This document shows, piece by piece, positions 48,661 to 60,146 of a DNA stretch of 64,000 nt. Position 1 is the first letter of the stretch. The number at the start of each line of letters is the position of its first letter. Both the position numbers and the translations under genes were made by a program. The notes beneath the pieces were generated by a model. The model did not search any database and was not told the origin of the DNA. It saw nothing but the letters and a program-made list of their open reading frames with translations. This DNA is from Henricia sp. BOLD:AAB3569 (lineage: Eukaryota; Echinodermata; Asteroidea; Spinulosida; Echinasteridae): positions 1-64,000 of the forward strand of contig JBBELK010000556.1 in the NCBI GenBank assembly GCA_037783545.1. Direction: 5' to 3'.

Positions 48661-49150
48661 GGGAAATAATCCACATTATAGGTCGACTTAATAAGATAAA
48701 TGATCTAGGTAATTAACAAGTAGGATAACACTCACAGTGCGCTGCATTTTTTATTTAAATAAGTGAATTGCGATATTTACGTACGTCAGAATGTTCTCTA
48801 AGATGGTTAAATGAAAATGAAATAAAAATAATCTGGAATCTTGTTCAATTTTGTTAAACAAGTGAACTAACCCCCATTTTGCACCTAAATTTCAAGACAA
48901 TGGTGCTCAGTGATTGTTGACACTAGGAAAGTAGCCAAGGTACCATTGGAAAGCACATACTCTCTGCTTTAAGACGGTATCATGGTACATTTCACGAAAA
49001 TAATTTTGTTAAATGACTGTTAAGTTGTCCTATAAGTTTAGTGCTGAAGAACTTATGTGACGTCCGACTTGTAAATTATTTCCATTTGTATTGCCAAGTA
49101 AAGTCTAATCAAAACAACCTTTCGAATTTGGATTATCTTTTTTTAAATAC
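48655..49150 (+). repeat. Direct repeat, right copy (partner 26160-26630)
   Basis: From 48716 it matches 26189-26630 nearly base for base in the same orientation. A short match (GTGCGGGAAAT) also lies just outside both copies, at 48657 and about 26176, next to the second Ngaro-like end in this copy. Confidence 0.85.
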
Positions 49151-50522
49151 TATGGCATTAATCCATTTTCGTGACGTCACACTATTGTTCAAACTGTAGA
49201 ATATTTTTAAGAATGTACTAAAACTGTAGATTATTTTTAAGAATGTACTCAAACTGTAGATTCTTAACACAAAAGATTTTAAGAGAAAACAACGGCACAC
49301 AGATTGAGAAAAATGACCAAACTTAGAATATTTTAATTGTTTATTATCGCATGAATACAATTTTAAATTACTCAGGAAATTACAGTGAAAACGAGAAAAT
49401 ATTGATACTTAATACCAACAAATCTACATTATATATGCAGTGTACCAAATATAGTTAAACTTTTTCATGAACGAGAAAACATAATTTAGTCAAGGAATTG
49501 CCGTTTTTAAAAATCTTTTAGAACCACTTTCATAACTTCGCTTTTAACCCTATGCACAAGCCCTGTAGATGTGGTCTCCAAATTGTGTTTGTTTGTTTTT
49601 TTCTTTTTTAACTTTTTTGTTCACTTGAAAGATTTATCAGAAATGCATTTTGTGCTTGTAATAAGGAAATATCGCGTAGGTATATTAACGTAAAATCTTA
49701 TAAATTTTGTACAGAGTTTTTATATTGGTTTAGTGCATGTGGTCCCGAGGGTGTCCGTGTATAGTAAACTTTCCAAAAAGGCAAAACCTCAGTCTCGAAC
49801 TCCGTTTCTTTCGAATAATAATGCTTTTTGGATGGTTGCAAAGTCATATAAGCTTAGAAATAATTGCGTACTTGACCATGTAATCAGACCTTGTGTACAA
49901 AACGTATAAGACTGGACGAAAAAATAACGTTTTAAATTTTCCCTGCTAAATTTTCACTTCTAAGATTGTTCATGTCTAACTAAGTTTCTCTATAAAATTT
50001 CACACTTAATTATGCTTGCTTAATACTAGGCCATCTTGGTAAATCACTCATTACAATTTACCGAGAATTAATTTTCGGCGTCTTCAGTGTTTTTGGTACA
50101 TAAATTATCACAAAGTTTCCGTTATCCGCTTCGTCATACAGCGCAGTTTCATCGTATAAATCCTGTCGTGAGTCAAATCCGCTTCTGTCGTATCCAAACT
50201 TTTTAAAAAGCTATATAGTATCCCTTTGGTCAAGCCGTTTAATTTCCAAAAAGGGCAGTTTCATCGTATAAATCCCAATCCAAATTCGCTTCTGTCGACT
50301 CCAAAATGACACCAGAAATGTCAGCATATTGTGCATCAGACATGGCGGTATAGTAGTTGTTGCTTGCAGCACACCACGAACGAAATGACTGCATGTCCTC
50401 AGCACCAGAATGCAACGTGTTTGCATGAGTGATTATATTATTACACCAAACCAAACGCTGTGCATTGCATCCCTATTTACAGAATTGGCTTGCTGGCGCG
50501 TTTTCCGGGGCGGTGAAATGGA
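49151..50522. other. AT-rich intergenic DNA, minor tandem repeats
   Basis: A 30-31 bp unit (AAACTGTAGATTATTTTTAA) is repeated about 2.4 times at 49190-49264. An imperfect 130-bp duplication with CAGTTTCATCGTATAAATCC lies at about 50140-50300. No gene is supported. Confidence 0.45.
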
Positions 50523-50526
50523 TTAA

Positions 50527-50658
50527 AGGCACAGGCTCGTCAGCAATGCGCGCCCGCCAAATGTGTGCCACGCAATATGCAGCTCCATAGCAAAGGCATG
50601 GAGCTGCGTGTTTCGAGCACGAATTTGGCGGGCGCGCATTGCTGACGAGCCTGTGCCT
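50527..50658. mobile_element. TTAA-flanked palindromic MITE (piggyBac-like)
   Basis: Inverted ends AGGCACAGGCTCGTCAGC run for about 36 bp. TTAA lies directly outside both ends (50523-50526 and 50659-50662), the target duplication used by piggyBac elements. No coding capacity. Confidence 0.85.
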
Positions 50659-50662
50659 TTAA

Positions 50663-51033
50663 GTCGGAGAATAGACTCGAAAGTGTAGCTATAAATAATA
50701 AATGGAATTCGTATTCGAAGTCCCCAAAAGTCGATGAATCTCGCAGCATGCAGCTCTCGGGGTCAACTTACACAGTTATTGACCTGTTCTCATTAGAGAC
50801 ATCGCTATGTTCGACAAAGATTAGTTAGTCATCGTTAGTTAATGAAGCGTGCGTTTACATAGCACTTAACGAAGATCGAACGAAGCTGTGGGAGGTCGTA
50901 CATGCGCGTCGCGCGTCTAGACGCGCTGTGTGGTTTTCCCGTGGCGCGTCAAAAACAACGCTTGCTGGGCGCTTGACACACATCGCGCTTGTGCAACCAG
51001 GGGCCAATTTCATGAAGCTATTTATAGTCCGGC
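50663..51033. other. No gene recognised
   Basis: Mixed-composition DNA with a short GCGCGTCTAGACGCGC palindrome near 50927. No supported feature otherwise. Confidence 0.35.
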
Positions 51034-51043
51034 AGCCAGAGGG

Positions 51044-51337
51044 GTAGGGGAGTCAGGTTGGCGTAGCGGCTCTTTCCTCGCCTTACACCAATGTGGCCCA
51101 GTTTGAATCCCGTCCAGGTTCAAATCCCGTCCAGGTTCGAATCCCGTCCGGGTCAGTGTGTGGATTGGGTTATCGTTGGTGTGTTGGGCTTTCCTCCCAC
51201 ATCTAAAACTGATAATTTATTCCTGTTCTCTCGCACTTCGTGGCCATGCTGAAGAACCTCCTAGGTGGCTACAGGGCAACGACTTAAGTCGGCTAATCTC
51301 AGCAACAGATCCCTTTAGGGGTCACTCTAGAAAAAGA
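51044..51337 (+). mobile_element. tRNA-headed SINE, diverged relative
   Basis: AGCCAGAGGG at 51034-51043 and again at 51338-51347 looks like a target duplication. The head has GTCAGGTTGGCGTAGCGG, and the B-box-like GGTTCGAATCCCGTCC is preceded by two more near-copies of CCAGGTTCAAATCCCGT, a small internal triplication. GGGCTTTCCTCCCACATCTA is shared with the SINE at 22098. Confidence 0.8.
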
Positions 51338-52215
51338 AGCCAGAGGGATGAACCTTGCATTTACTGAATATATAATGTTTTAAAGCATTTTCTGGGTTTG
51401 AAGGTCATCTACTTTAAGAATCTGCATGATGACCTCCCTAAAAAGTTGAGCAATATTTCGAATAATTAAAATATTCGAAATTTTCAACCACTTCTGGCAT
51501 CTGCAGACGACATAAAATTTGTACAAGTTAATTAAACTATTGGTGGCGATCTTCATTGTCCTGTTCACAGTCTTTGTGAAATGTAGTAAGAAGTTCCTGT
51601 ATTTTTCTTCTTCTCGTAACACAATATTTGAAAAATAGTATAAACTACTCTTTAAAACAAAAATCTCTGCACAAATTTGTAATTTTCAGAATTTTTAATG
51701 AAGAATTTTAATGTACAAAATCACAAAGTATTGAACAAGCCAATACCTCAGCTGGCTGTTTTATAGGTTGGTTCCCGATCCAATCGCTTTAATATTTTGA
51801 GTAGAACAGTGATTTAAATGTCCAATATATGGCTTTCAGAGGCAGAGCCAAGGAATTCACTGGTGTCCACAAAATTTCAATCCAACCTTCGACAAACAAT
51901 AAAGGCCACAAACTCAAAATATTGGTCATAAATACAGGCATGGAATGGATAAAACCGGGGTGAAAACAATAACTTCTCTAACTGCTGATGTCAGATTTTG
52001 TTTTTTTCAGTGGTCAGTAATTTCCATAACATGATGCCCTCCTGTAGCAAGGCTGGCTGCATCAGCTACCGTACGAGTCGCTAAGGCAGGGTGCACCACT
52101 CTACCATAATTGCCTCCCTGACAACCTGGCTGCTTTTGAGACGTGTCTTTCAGGTCAGCTCATCCCACGCAGGTTTAATCCGGATAAAACCCAACAAACT
52201 TGGCCATCCCAGCTC

Positions 52216-52730
52216 AGCCTAAAGCCATCCCAGCTCAACCTGAAGTCATCCCAACCCAACCCGTGGCCATCATATCCCACCCCAGCCCGAAGCCCCTTCC
52301 AGCCCAGCCCGAAACCATCCAAGCCCAGCCAGAAGTCTTTCAGCTCAGCTGAACCTCAGTCCGAACTCATCCCATCCCGCAACTCTTCTAGCCCAGCCAG
52401 AAGCCATCCAGCTGAGCCCGAAGCCCTGAAGCCCAGTCCGAACCAATCCCAGCCCAGCCTGAAGCCCTCCCAGCCTGAAGCCCTCCTAGCCCGAAGCCCT
52501 CCCAGCCCATCCTGAATCCCTCCCATCCCAGCCCGAAGCCCAACCCGAAGACATCTCAGCCCAGCCCGAAGCCCTCCCATCCCAGCCCGAAGCCCTCCCA
52601 TCCCAGCCCGAAGCCATCCCAGACCAACCCGAAGCCCTCCCAGCCAGCCCGGAGCTCTCCCATCCCAGCCCGAAGCCATCCCAGCCCAGCCCGAAACGCT
52701 CCAAGCCCTAACCCATCTCATCCCAGCGAT
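52216..52730 (-). repeat. 21-bp minisatellite, left side
   Basis: The unit is close to CCCAGCCCGAAGCCCTCCCAT. Because 21 is a multiple of three, it stays open on the minus strand as a 7-residue repeat (GLGWDGF-like), which is not a real protein. Confidence 0.9.
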
Positions 52731-53039
52731 GGGATCGGGAACCAATATATAAAACAGCCAGCTGAGGTATTGGCTTCTTCAATACTTTGTGATTTTGTAC
52801 ATTAGAATTGCCACTGGAAATAGGTGAAATCTTGGTAAATTCCAATAATTCCGGCATTGACCTTGAAAATCGCTGTAACTTTAAATTAACCCAAACGGTA
52901 CAAAATCCTCCAATATGTACACGATTTCCATAGGGTTAAGGTGGAACAGTGATTTGAATATCTATCATAGGGTTTTCATAGTCAGGCATTGCACTGATAT
53001 CAATAAAAAATTAAATTAAACACATCAAACAATCATGGC
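52728..53039 (+). repeat. Internal extra piece of the foldback arm
   Basis: GATGGGATCGGGAACCAAT at 52732-52750 and the following TATAAAACAGC repeat the sequence at 54584-54618. This gives a third copy of the arm segment inside the element. The rest to 53039 is unrecognised. Confidence 0.65.
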
Positions 53040-53488
53040 GATTGGGGCTGGACTGAGGTTGGGGATTGGCTAGGCTGGGGCTGAGGCCGGGCTGGGTTTG
53101 GCTGGCCCGGCCTGGTATGGGGTGGATTGGGCTCAGTTGGGCTGGGGATGGCGTTGGGGTTGGGCCGGGCCAGGTTGGGCTGGGCCAGGCCGGGCTGGCT
53201 GGATCGATTTAGGTTGGGCTGGGCTGGGTTGGGCTAGGCTGGGTTGGGCTGGGCCATGCCTGAGCTGGCTGGCTTCGAGCTGGGCTGGCTTTGGGCTGGG
53301 CTGGACTGGACTGGACTGGACTGGACTGGGCAGGGCGAGACCAAGCTGTGCGGGCTGGGTCGAGTTGTGTGGGGCTGGGTCGGGCTGTCTGGGGCTGTAG
53401 GGGCTGGGTCGCTCGGGCTGGGCTGTGACGGCTTCAGGCTTGACTGGACTGGGCTGGGATAATAATAGTAGTAATAATAATAATAATA
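53040..53488 (+). repeat. GGGCTGGGCT minisatellite and TAATAA microsatellite
   Basis: About 400 bp built from GGGCTGGGCT and GGGTTGGGCT words, ending with a run of TAATAA triplet-like units at 53459-53488. Strand composition is extremely G-rich and could form G-quadruplexes. Confidence 0.85.
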
Positions 53489-53810
53489 GGTAGTTATTAT
53501 ATAGCGCATTTCAGAACCGACGGAACTCTCAATGCGCTTTCTGCATTATTACTTTGGTCATTGGGCTCAGTAGTATAATTCCTTAATCCTTCTCAACTCC
53601 CTGTGGAGTATGCAATCCCGTGCAGCTTATGCGCACAGGGACTAATCAAACACATCAGCTTTCACTACCCTCACATGTACCCATTTCCTCCTGGGTGGAG
53701 AGAGACAATTCGTGGTAAGGTGCCTTGCGCAAGGGCACACGTACCATGGACGAGCCGGGGTGGGATTCCAACCCACGATCTGTAGATTCACCATGCTGCC
53801 CCACAAACGG
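53489..53810 (+). mobile_element. SINE-like dispersed repeat, near full length
   Basis: It starts TAGTTATTATATAGCGCATT, a motif common at the head of an old dispersed repeat of invertebrates and fish. It continues through CCATTTCCTCCTGGGTGGAG and GGTAAGGTGCCTTGCGCAAG and ends GGGATTCCAACCCACGATC. The fragment at 2145-2235 belongs to the same family. It lies in the middle of the foldback. Confidence 0.7.
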
Positions 53811-53814
53811 CCTC

Positions 53815-54175
53815 TTGGGATGGCTTCGGGCTGGGATGGGAGGACTTCGGGCTAGCTGGGATGGCTTTAGGCTTGGATGGAAGGGCTTCGGGCTGGAAGG
53901 GCTTCGACCTGGGCTGAGGACTTCGGGCTGGGCTGGGGAGGGGGAGGGGCTTCGGGCTGGGCTGAGGTCTTCGGGCTGGGCTGAGGGGTGGCTTCGGACT
54001 GGGCTGAGGGGTGGGCTGGGAGGGATTGAGGATGGGCTGGGAGGGCTTCAGGCCGGGAGGCCTTTAGGCTGGGCTGGTTTTGGTTTGGACTAGTCTTCAG
54101 GGCTTCGGGCTGAGCTGGATGACCTCTTGGCTGGGCTTGGATGGCTTTGGGCTGGGCTAGAAGACCTACGGGCTG
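53815..54175 (+). repeat. 21-bp minisatellite, right side
   Basis: GGGCTGGGATGGAAGGGCTTC-like units, the inverse of those at 52216-52730. Confidence 0.88.
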
Positions 54176-54891
54176 GGATGGCCAAGTTTGTTGGGTTTTT
54201 ATCCCGATAAACCTGCGTGGGATGAGCTGACCTGAAAGACTCGTCTCAGAAACAGCCATGTTGTCGGGGGGCGATTCTGGCAGGGTGCCTTAGCAGCTCG
54301 CACGGTAGCTGATGCAGTCAGCCTTGCCACAGGAGGACATCATGTTATGGAAGTTACTGACCACTAACAAAAACTAAACCTGACATCAGCAGTTAGAGAA
54401 GTTATTGTTTTCCATGCGGTTTTATCCATTCCATGCCTGTATTTATGGCCACCATTTTGAGTTTGTGGCTTTCATTGTTTGTCGAAGGTTGGATTGAAAT
54501 TTTGTGGACAACAGTGAATTCCCTGGCCCTGAAAACCCTAGGTTAGGCATTTAAATCACTATTCTACCCCAAATATTAAAGCGATGGGATCGGGAACCAA
54601 TCTATAAAACAGCTTGTTCAATATTTTGTGATTTTTTAAATTACAAATTTGGGCAGAGATTGTTTTTTTTGAAAGAGTAGTTAATACTATTGTGTTAATA
54701 TTGTGTTACGAGAAGAACAAAAATACAGGAACGTCTTACTACATTTCACAAAGACAAGGACAATGAAGAGCGCCACCAATAGTTGAATTAACTTGTACAA
54801 ATTTCATGTCGTCTGCAGGTGCCAGATGTGGTTGAATATTTCGAATATTTTAAAATGCTCAACTTTTCAGAGAGATCATCAAGCAGATTCT

Positions 54892-57770
54892 GCTAATATA
54901 AACTATATACTTTGGGAAACTTTGGAAACCTGTTATATATCATTCAGTGCAAGGTCAAGGTAAAAACTGGCATGTTTGCTGCCGGACTATTAGCAAAAAT
55001 ATTTGCTTAATCAAAACACTGTTTGCTTTATAAAAATGGGTTAATAATCGAAATTGTAATTCAACTTGTGTTCTTAGCAAGAATAGCAGATAAATATTGT
55101 AAATAACACAAGTTGACACGCAATTCAACTATTAACCCATTTTTAAATGCCAACAAAATTTGGATTAAGCAAATTTTTCTGCTAAACAGCTTGATGAAAT
55201 TGGACCCAGGCCTGCCAAATTGTTTCGTCGAACGAAGTGAGCGTTCTCATTACAGATTCGCTTCATCGAATCTAGCGATTTCTTTATCGAATGAAGCGAT
55301 GTCTTTGTCGAATGAATCTATTTGAATCATCGTCGAACGAAGCGATTTCTCTAGTGACAACGGAGTCATTGTAATAAGGACAAAAGAAGTAATTAAGGTC
55401 ATCTTCTGGGCTTGGGATGGGATGAGTTCGGACTGAGGTTCAGCTGAGCTGAAAGACTTCTGGCTGGGCTTCTTCAGTGAACCCCTCTACTACTTGTCGT
55501 TGACTCTGAGATCGCAAATTTAGACTGGTTTCCACTGAAGCGTTTTATTGTCACAGACTCAGTTACGCTACACCACTCCGTGGAAACTGACAAATCAAAG
55601 CAAAGGATAACTAAAATAGTAATACACGGAGTAATCCACTTTAAATTAGACACATCAAATAAACAAGTGTCTCAAACCTTTTACTACATGTAAATACAGT
55701 CATAAGGCAAAAACATGAGTGCACATGTACTTTCACATGCAGTCAACATGTACTTAACATGTCAAGGTCTCAAATCGGGAAATAAATCATTACAGTTTCA
55801 AAATAGGGTTGCGACCGAAATGTAAACCGAAATGTAACTATCCGTTTAGAAAAATGCTAAACGGATATCCGAAACCAACTCGTGAAAAAACGATCCTCCC
55901 TTTTTCAAAGAACTAATGGGCGCTTTTCGCCCGGGAATTTGTAAAGTGGCAGTTTTATTCTGAAAAAATCGGGCAGCACACCGCTGTGATGAGCACAACG
56001 GTCGGTAACCTTTGTGGTTTCAAGCTGATTATGTACAGTTCACGGGGGGTTATGGCTCGTAGAGATAACGGGCATAGAAAAGTCTAGTTCCCCGAAGAAA
56101 AGGACCTGACTATTTGCAGACGGCAGTCCGTTTTGTCGCTAGAAGACGACGCTAGCGGTTCGAAAAATAAAACTGGACCAATAATTCAAATGAAATTTTG
56201 GGTCATAGACGAGGTCTTTTTGGTTACAAATCCTGTTTGGGGAACATGTATGAGACATGGTTAGACATTTAAAGTTGCATTGCCCGTGTTTCGGTGAAAG
56301 GATTAAAAAAATTAATTTACACAAGCGAACGAATTTAGAAAGCTTACGTGTCTCTGTAACGAAAAATGTCAAAAACTTAAATTTCCGACGTCGGGAATTG
56401 GAGATACAAGCCTTTTTCTTGAAACGTGCTTCACATGTTGTACATGTGCGCGTACGCTAATATGTACATAGTATGTGTACAATGTACACATGTACGCGCA
56501 CATGTACATTTACGTCATAACCCTGTCGATTAATTGACCTGCCAGCCATTTAATCATTTCTTGTTTTTAATCGACTGGCATTAATCCTTGACGGATTTTT
56601 ACGTTCTTGGTACCAAATGAAAGCTGATAACTTTTTATATTCTAGAAAAATACCTATTTAACTTTAAAAAACAAATTTGACGCCCAAATCGGCCCAAACA
56701 CGGGCAGTGCAACTTTAAGGGCGTTTTTGGCGAACATTGTTCACAAATTTTTGAATAAACTGCAATTTTAGGTTATCTTGTAGATTTGCAAAACGCACAA
56801 AATATTATTGTTTTCATCAAAATGTTTAGAGAAATTTCTCCAAAACCATCATTTTCCCTGACATACCGATATATGTCAAATAAAGCCAGATTCTTGATCA
56901 AAATAGTCACTACAAACTTATTCGGGCAATAAACATATTTTAACTATAATTTGAATTTTAAAAACACGCATCGCAACGTAAGTCAACGCGAGCGAACAGA
57001 GCGAATACGCCGCGCGTGGTTTCCATTAGTATCGATTACTGACGCTGAATTATTGTTACGAGTAGTCGATACTACACGACCGCCTAGCATGTACACTGTA
57101 CCGCACACTACATACACAGTACAGCGCGTAGTACAGGTACTATACACTTTTTACGTTAATTTCGCCCCAAATTTCAAAGTTGTTTGAACACATTTTTATA
57201 AAAAAAATATCCGCCTTTATTGACACGTTCAAATCAAATCCATACACTAAAATAGTTGATCAACTGTACCAGCAAATATGTCTCAATGTTGGGAAAATTA
57301 TATTTTGCGAGCAATAAGGTAAATTGTAAAGTATGTTTTAAAAAAAATATGTTAACAAATTCAAAGTAATTTTTTTTTTTATCAGTAATTCAGTATCATA
57401 TCTGCCTTTTTAAAGACATGTTTGCCTTAGAATATTTTAAAATAGGTCTTCAAAAGTAATTCTGTGTATTTTTACTGGTTGTTTACTGCTCATTTTTTCC
57501 AAAAATTGCGTAGGATAACACCCATACGATTTCGACATCAAAAAGCGCCCCAAATATAAAACACACCAACGGCCGTTAAAAGTTCGCACATGCGCAGTGC
57601 TTTTATGTCACCCCTAGACAGCCGTGAGTTGCGTTCGGGAGCGGTAACCATTGTGGAGCCGACGATCGTAGTTTAGTGATTTTCTTTGGTTGCAACTTGC
57701 TAGACAAAGTTGACATAAATAATTTACAGAATCTTATGGCACCAATTCAACGAAGTGTCCATGGTGCTGT
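54892..57770. other. No gene; small repeats only
   Basis: A piece at 55398-55463 (GGGATGGGATGAGTTCGGAC) is the inverse of 52334-52378 from the foldback. At 55220-55345, CGAACGAAGCG and TCGAATGAAGCG words repeat in both directions. At 56425-56510 a TGTACATGTGCGCGTACG hairpin is seen. Nothing coding is supported. Confidence 0.45.
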
Positions 57771-57861
57771 CACTATGAACAACTAACAATGGAAATTGGG
57801 CACACACCATTGTTAATAACAATGGTTTGTGCCCAATTTCCATTGTTAGTTGCTCATAGTG
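57771..57861. repeat. 91-bp near-perfect palindrome
   Basis: CACTATGAACAACTAACAAT is mirrored by the right end with one or two differences, continuing through GGAAATTGGGCACA to a centre at TTGTTAATAACAA. It is a foldback MITE or a recombination-made hairpin. Confidence 0.85.
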
Positions 57862-58791
57862 TGTGCGAACGCACATGATACAAGGTCAAAGAACTTTGGG
57901 CGTTGCGAGCGCGGTAATAAGTTTTACTTTTTGTTATGTTTACTATTCGTTTAAATGTTTAAACGAACGTTAAATTGACGTTTAAACGTTTACAAAAATA
58001 AACGGTAACTCCCAGCGCTATTTCAAATCAACCTAATTTCGCTTAAGCAGAAACAAAATATCCTAATAATACACGTGTGCAATCGTGTTGTAGATAAACC
58101 AGGTCAAAGGTCATGTAAAATGAGCAACCAACGCGGATCGAGTCATGTCGCACCGCAGAACGCCAGGTTTTTAGCTAACAAACTGTCTTAAATTTACTTA
58201 ATTTAACTTACAATAAAGCAAGATTTAAGAAACAACATAAGTCCATACCTCCATGCCTTCTCATACACGCAAAATTCAGGCTCGCAGGCGTAGAATTGCA
58301 GACATAGAGAACCTATAGACGCACAACATCTAGTACACTACTGCATCATTAAAACTTTAAAAGGTCGTACGATTCGTTCTGACGATATCTCAGTCCAGGC
58401 ACTGACGAAAATATCGTCGGTGTCGAATAGCTGCCATATTTGTTGTCCCTTGAGGACATGCATGATTCTCCCGGATGATTCTACATTCGGTGCTTATACA
58501 TTAGTGACTAATGTCAATTTCAACGGTTGCCCCTCAAGATGGCAGCTATACGTACTTGCAGGTCGGTGCGAAAACCTGCAGATGCCAGCACCGCATGCAT
58601 TAGATTGGCATCTTCACATTGTCATGTATATGTGGGACCATCAATTTGGTGATACATTGAACCGACTTAGCGATATATTTATCTGCCAATTTTGATATTT
58701 TCAGCTGAAATCCAGTCCGACTCTACAATGGCGTACTACTGTCAATAGCATACCTCTGACAGTTCATTTAGCTCTTATAGTGTAATCCAAA
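57862..58791. other. No gene recognised; weak hairpin
   Basis: ATAGCTGCCAT near 58426 and its complement near 58542-58552 form a weak 125-bp hairpin. The 91-codon frame across it has no family signature. Confidence 0.35.
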
Positions 58792-58803
58792 TAACATTTA
58801 GTG

Positions 58804-59090
58804 TTGTTGTTGTTGTTGTATATTTTGTGGCATCTTCGGCAACTAAGGCCCTTTATGTCATCAACTATACGGTTTTAGCTTTAACTATACTATATTATCA
58901 ACTTGAGATGACGAAGAAGGAGTTGCAGTTTTAGAAGTGGGAGGAAAACCCCCAGAGAAATGCCCCAGGGGAAAACCCAGGCGGTCAAGTAGGGACTGCA
59001 AACCCAATCCACATACACGCCCCGTATTCGAACCCGGGACACCAGAGGTGAAAGGCGAGGAAAGAACCCGTACGCCAACCCGACCGCCCC
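58804..59090 (-). mobile_element. tRNA-headed SINE, minus strand
   Basis: Flanked by the exact 12-mer TAACATTTAGTG at 58792-58803 and 59091-59102. It is the reverse complement of the SINE at 22098-22378, including the GTTGTTGTTG tail and GGCATCTTCGGCAACTAAGG. Confidence 0.92.
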
Positions 59091-59102
59091 TAACATTTAG
59101 TG

Positions 59103-59936
59103 AGCCCGACCTCTTGTGGTTATTCCATTGTTACTGCGGTGTATGATTATTGTGACGTCACGTATACGCATTGAAAATACACCGCAGTTTTCGTTCGTTG
59201 GATTAGTCTATACGTTGTTCATGGAGCCTCTTTCTCATTATCATAATCCGTGTCCCAGTGTCACGTCGAATGTCACTTTACAGAATGTCGGAGAGAAAAT
59301 TCACGTAGAGGGAGCATTAGAGGCTTTGACTTTGTCTTCTCGCGTATGTCCCTGTCTCCTGGTAGCGTCTCCACAAACGCCCAGTCACGCTTCTGGACAC
59401 AGGTCCGTTAGCTAAATTGCCAAATTGCCATTTTCGGTCTAGCGTTGTTTTCAGGTCTAGAATTTTGAGATTTGATTATCTAAACAATCAATTTGAAATT
59501 GAAAAAAGTCTTACTCTGTCACCATTGAGCACTTTAAGATATATACAACATGGCTGCCGAAATAACGTCTTTTCATTTTTATAATGAAAATAAACCAAAA
59601 TAGCTTTTTCGTGTATTATTGTCTGACGAAAATAGTATACATTTGATCAGCCGCTGAGGCAGGGTGCGCCACTCTGCCTGAAGTGCAACCATGAGTTTCT
59701 GCATTTGAAGGGCTCTTTGTACACAGTTAAATCTGGTTGAGAGACCAGAAAATGATGTGTTTTCCTTAACTACGGGATTTTTTTTCAGAAACAGGAATGT
59801 CACATTCCATTACCGGTCATCTGCAGCAAAATCTGAACCAGGCAAATGTCGGCTTTTTAATTCAAACTACATTCTAGTGAAACACAACAATGAACCAGTT
59901 ATAGTTTATTCCTTCTTTGTTCTGATCCGTGTATAG
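59103..59936. other. Probable intron of the discoidin gene; no feature
   Basis: No second coding exon was recognised upstream within the window. The last 28 bases before 59937 are T/C-rich and end in GTATAG, a plausible splice acceptor. Confidence 0.4.
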
Positions 59937-60139
59937 GTTTCGTTGGAGCCTGGGCCGCTGCTGACAACGACCAAACACCGTGGATACAAGTGGACTTTCA
60001 GAGGAAAGTCTATATTACGGGTGTAATCACGCAGGGGCGAAACGACCAAGACCAATGGGTGCGTGAATACCAAGTCGCCTTCAGTCAAGATGGCAGCACA
60101 TGGACCAACGTAGCTGACGCTGAGGGCGCTACAATCACG
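59937..60139 (+). CDS. F5/8 type C (discoidin) domain exon, host gene
   Basis: A single internal exon of 203 nt, acceptor TATAG before 59937 and donor GTTAGT after 60139. With two bases from the previous codon it encodes 67 residues: FVGAWAADNDQTPWIQVDF, then YITGVITQGRNDQDQWVREY and VAFSQDGSTWTNVADAEG. These are the core strands of the discoidin or F5/8 C domain, including the TGVITQGR and W-V-x-x-Y landmarks. Such domains occur on secreted or membrane proteins and bind sugars or lipids. The exon enters in phase 1 and leaves in phase 0. Neighbouring exons lie outside the window or were not recognised, so the parent protein cannot be named. Confidence 0.88.
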
Positions 60140-60146
60140 GTTAGTT

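Larger units (their letters stand above)
51417..54891. mobile_element. Second large foldback element with minisatellite arms
   Basis: Left arm 51417-52215 and right arm about 54176-54891 are reverse complements. For example, AGAATCTGCATGATGACC pairs with a block ending at 54891, and CAACAAACTTGGCCATCCC pairs with one near 54180. Both arms run inward into 21-bp minisatellites of opposite orientation. The centre holds further repeats. No transposase is visible. Tandem-repeat inner arms are typical of Foldback (FB)-type elements. Confidence 0.88.

Noticed and set aside
52356-54259. Frames with a 7-residue Trp/Gly repeat and Pro/Ser/Gln-rich counterparts
   Set aside because: Translation of a 21-bp minisatellite; an artefact of the period being divisible by three.
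58420-58695. 91-codon frame with several cysteines before the discoidin exon
   Set aside because: Overlaps a weak hairpin and shows no lectin, EGF or discoidin pattern; no splice sites linking it to 59937.
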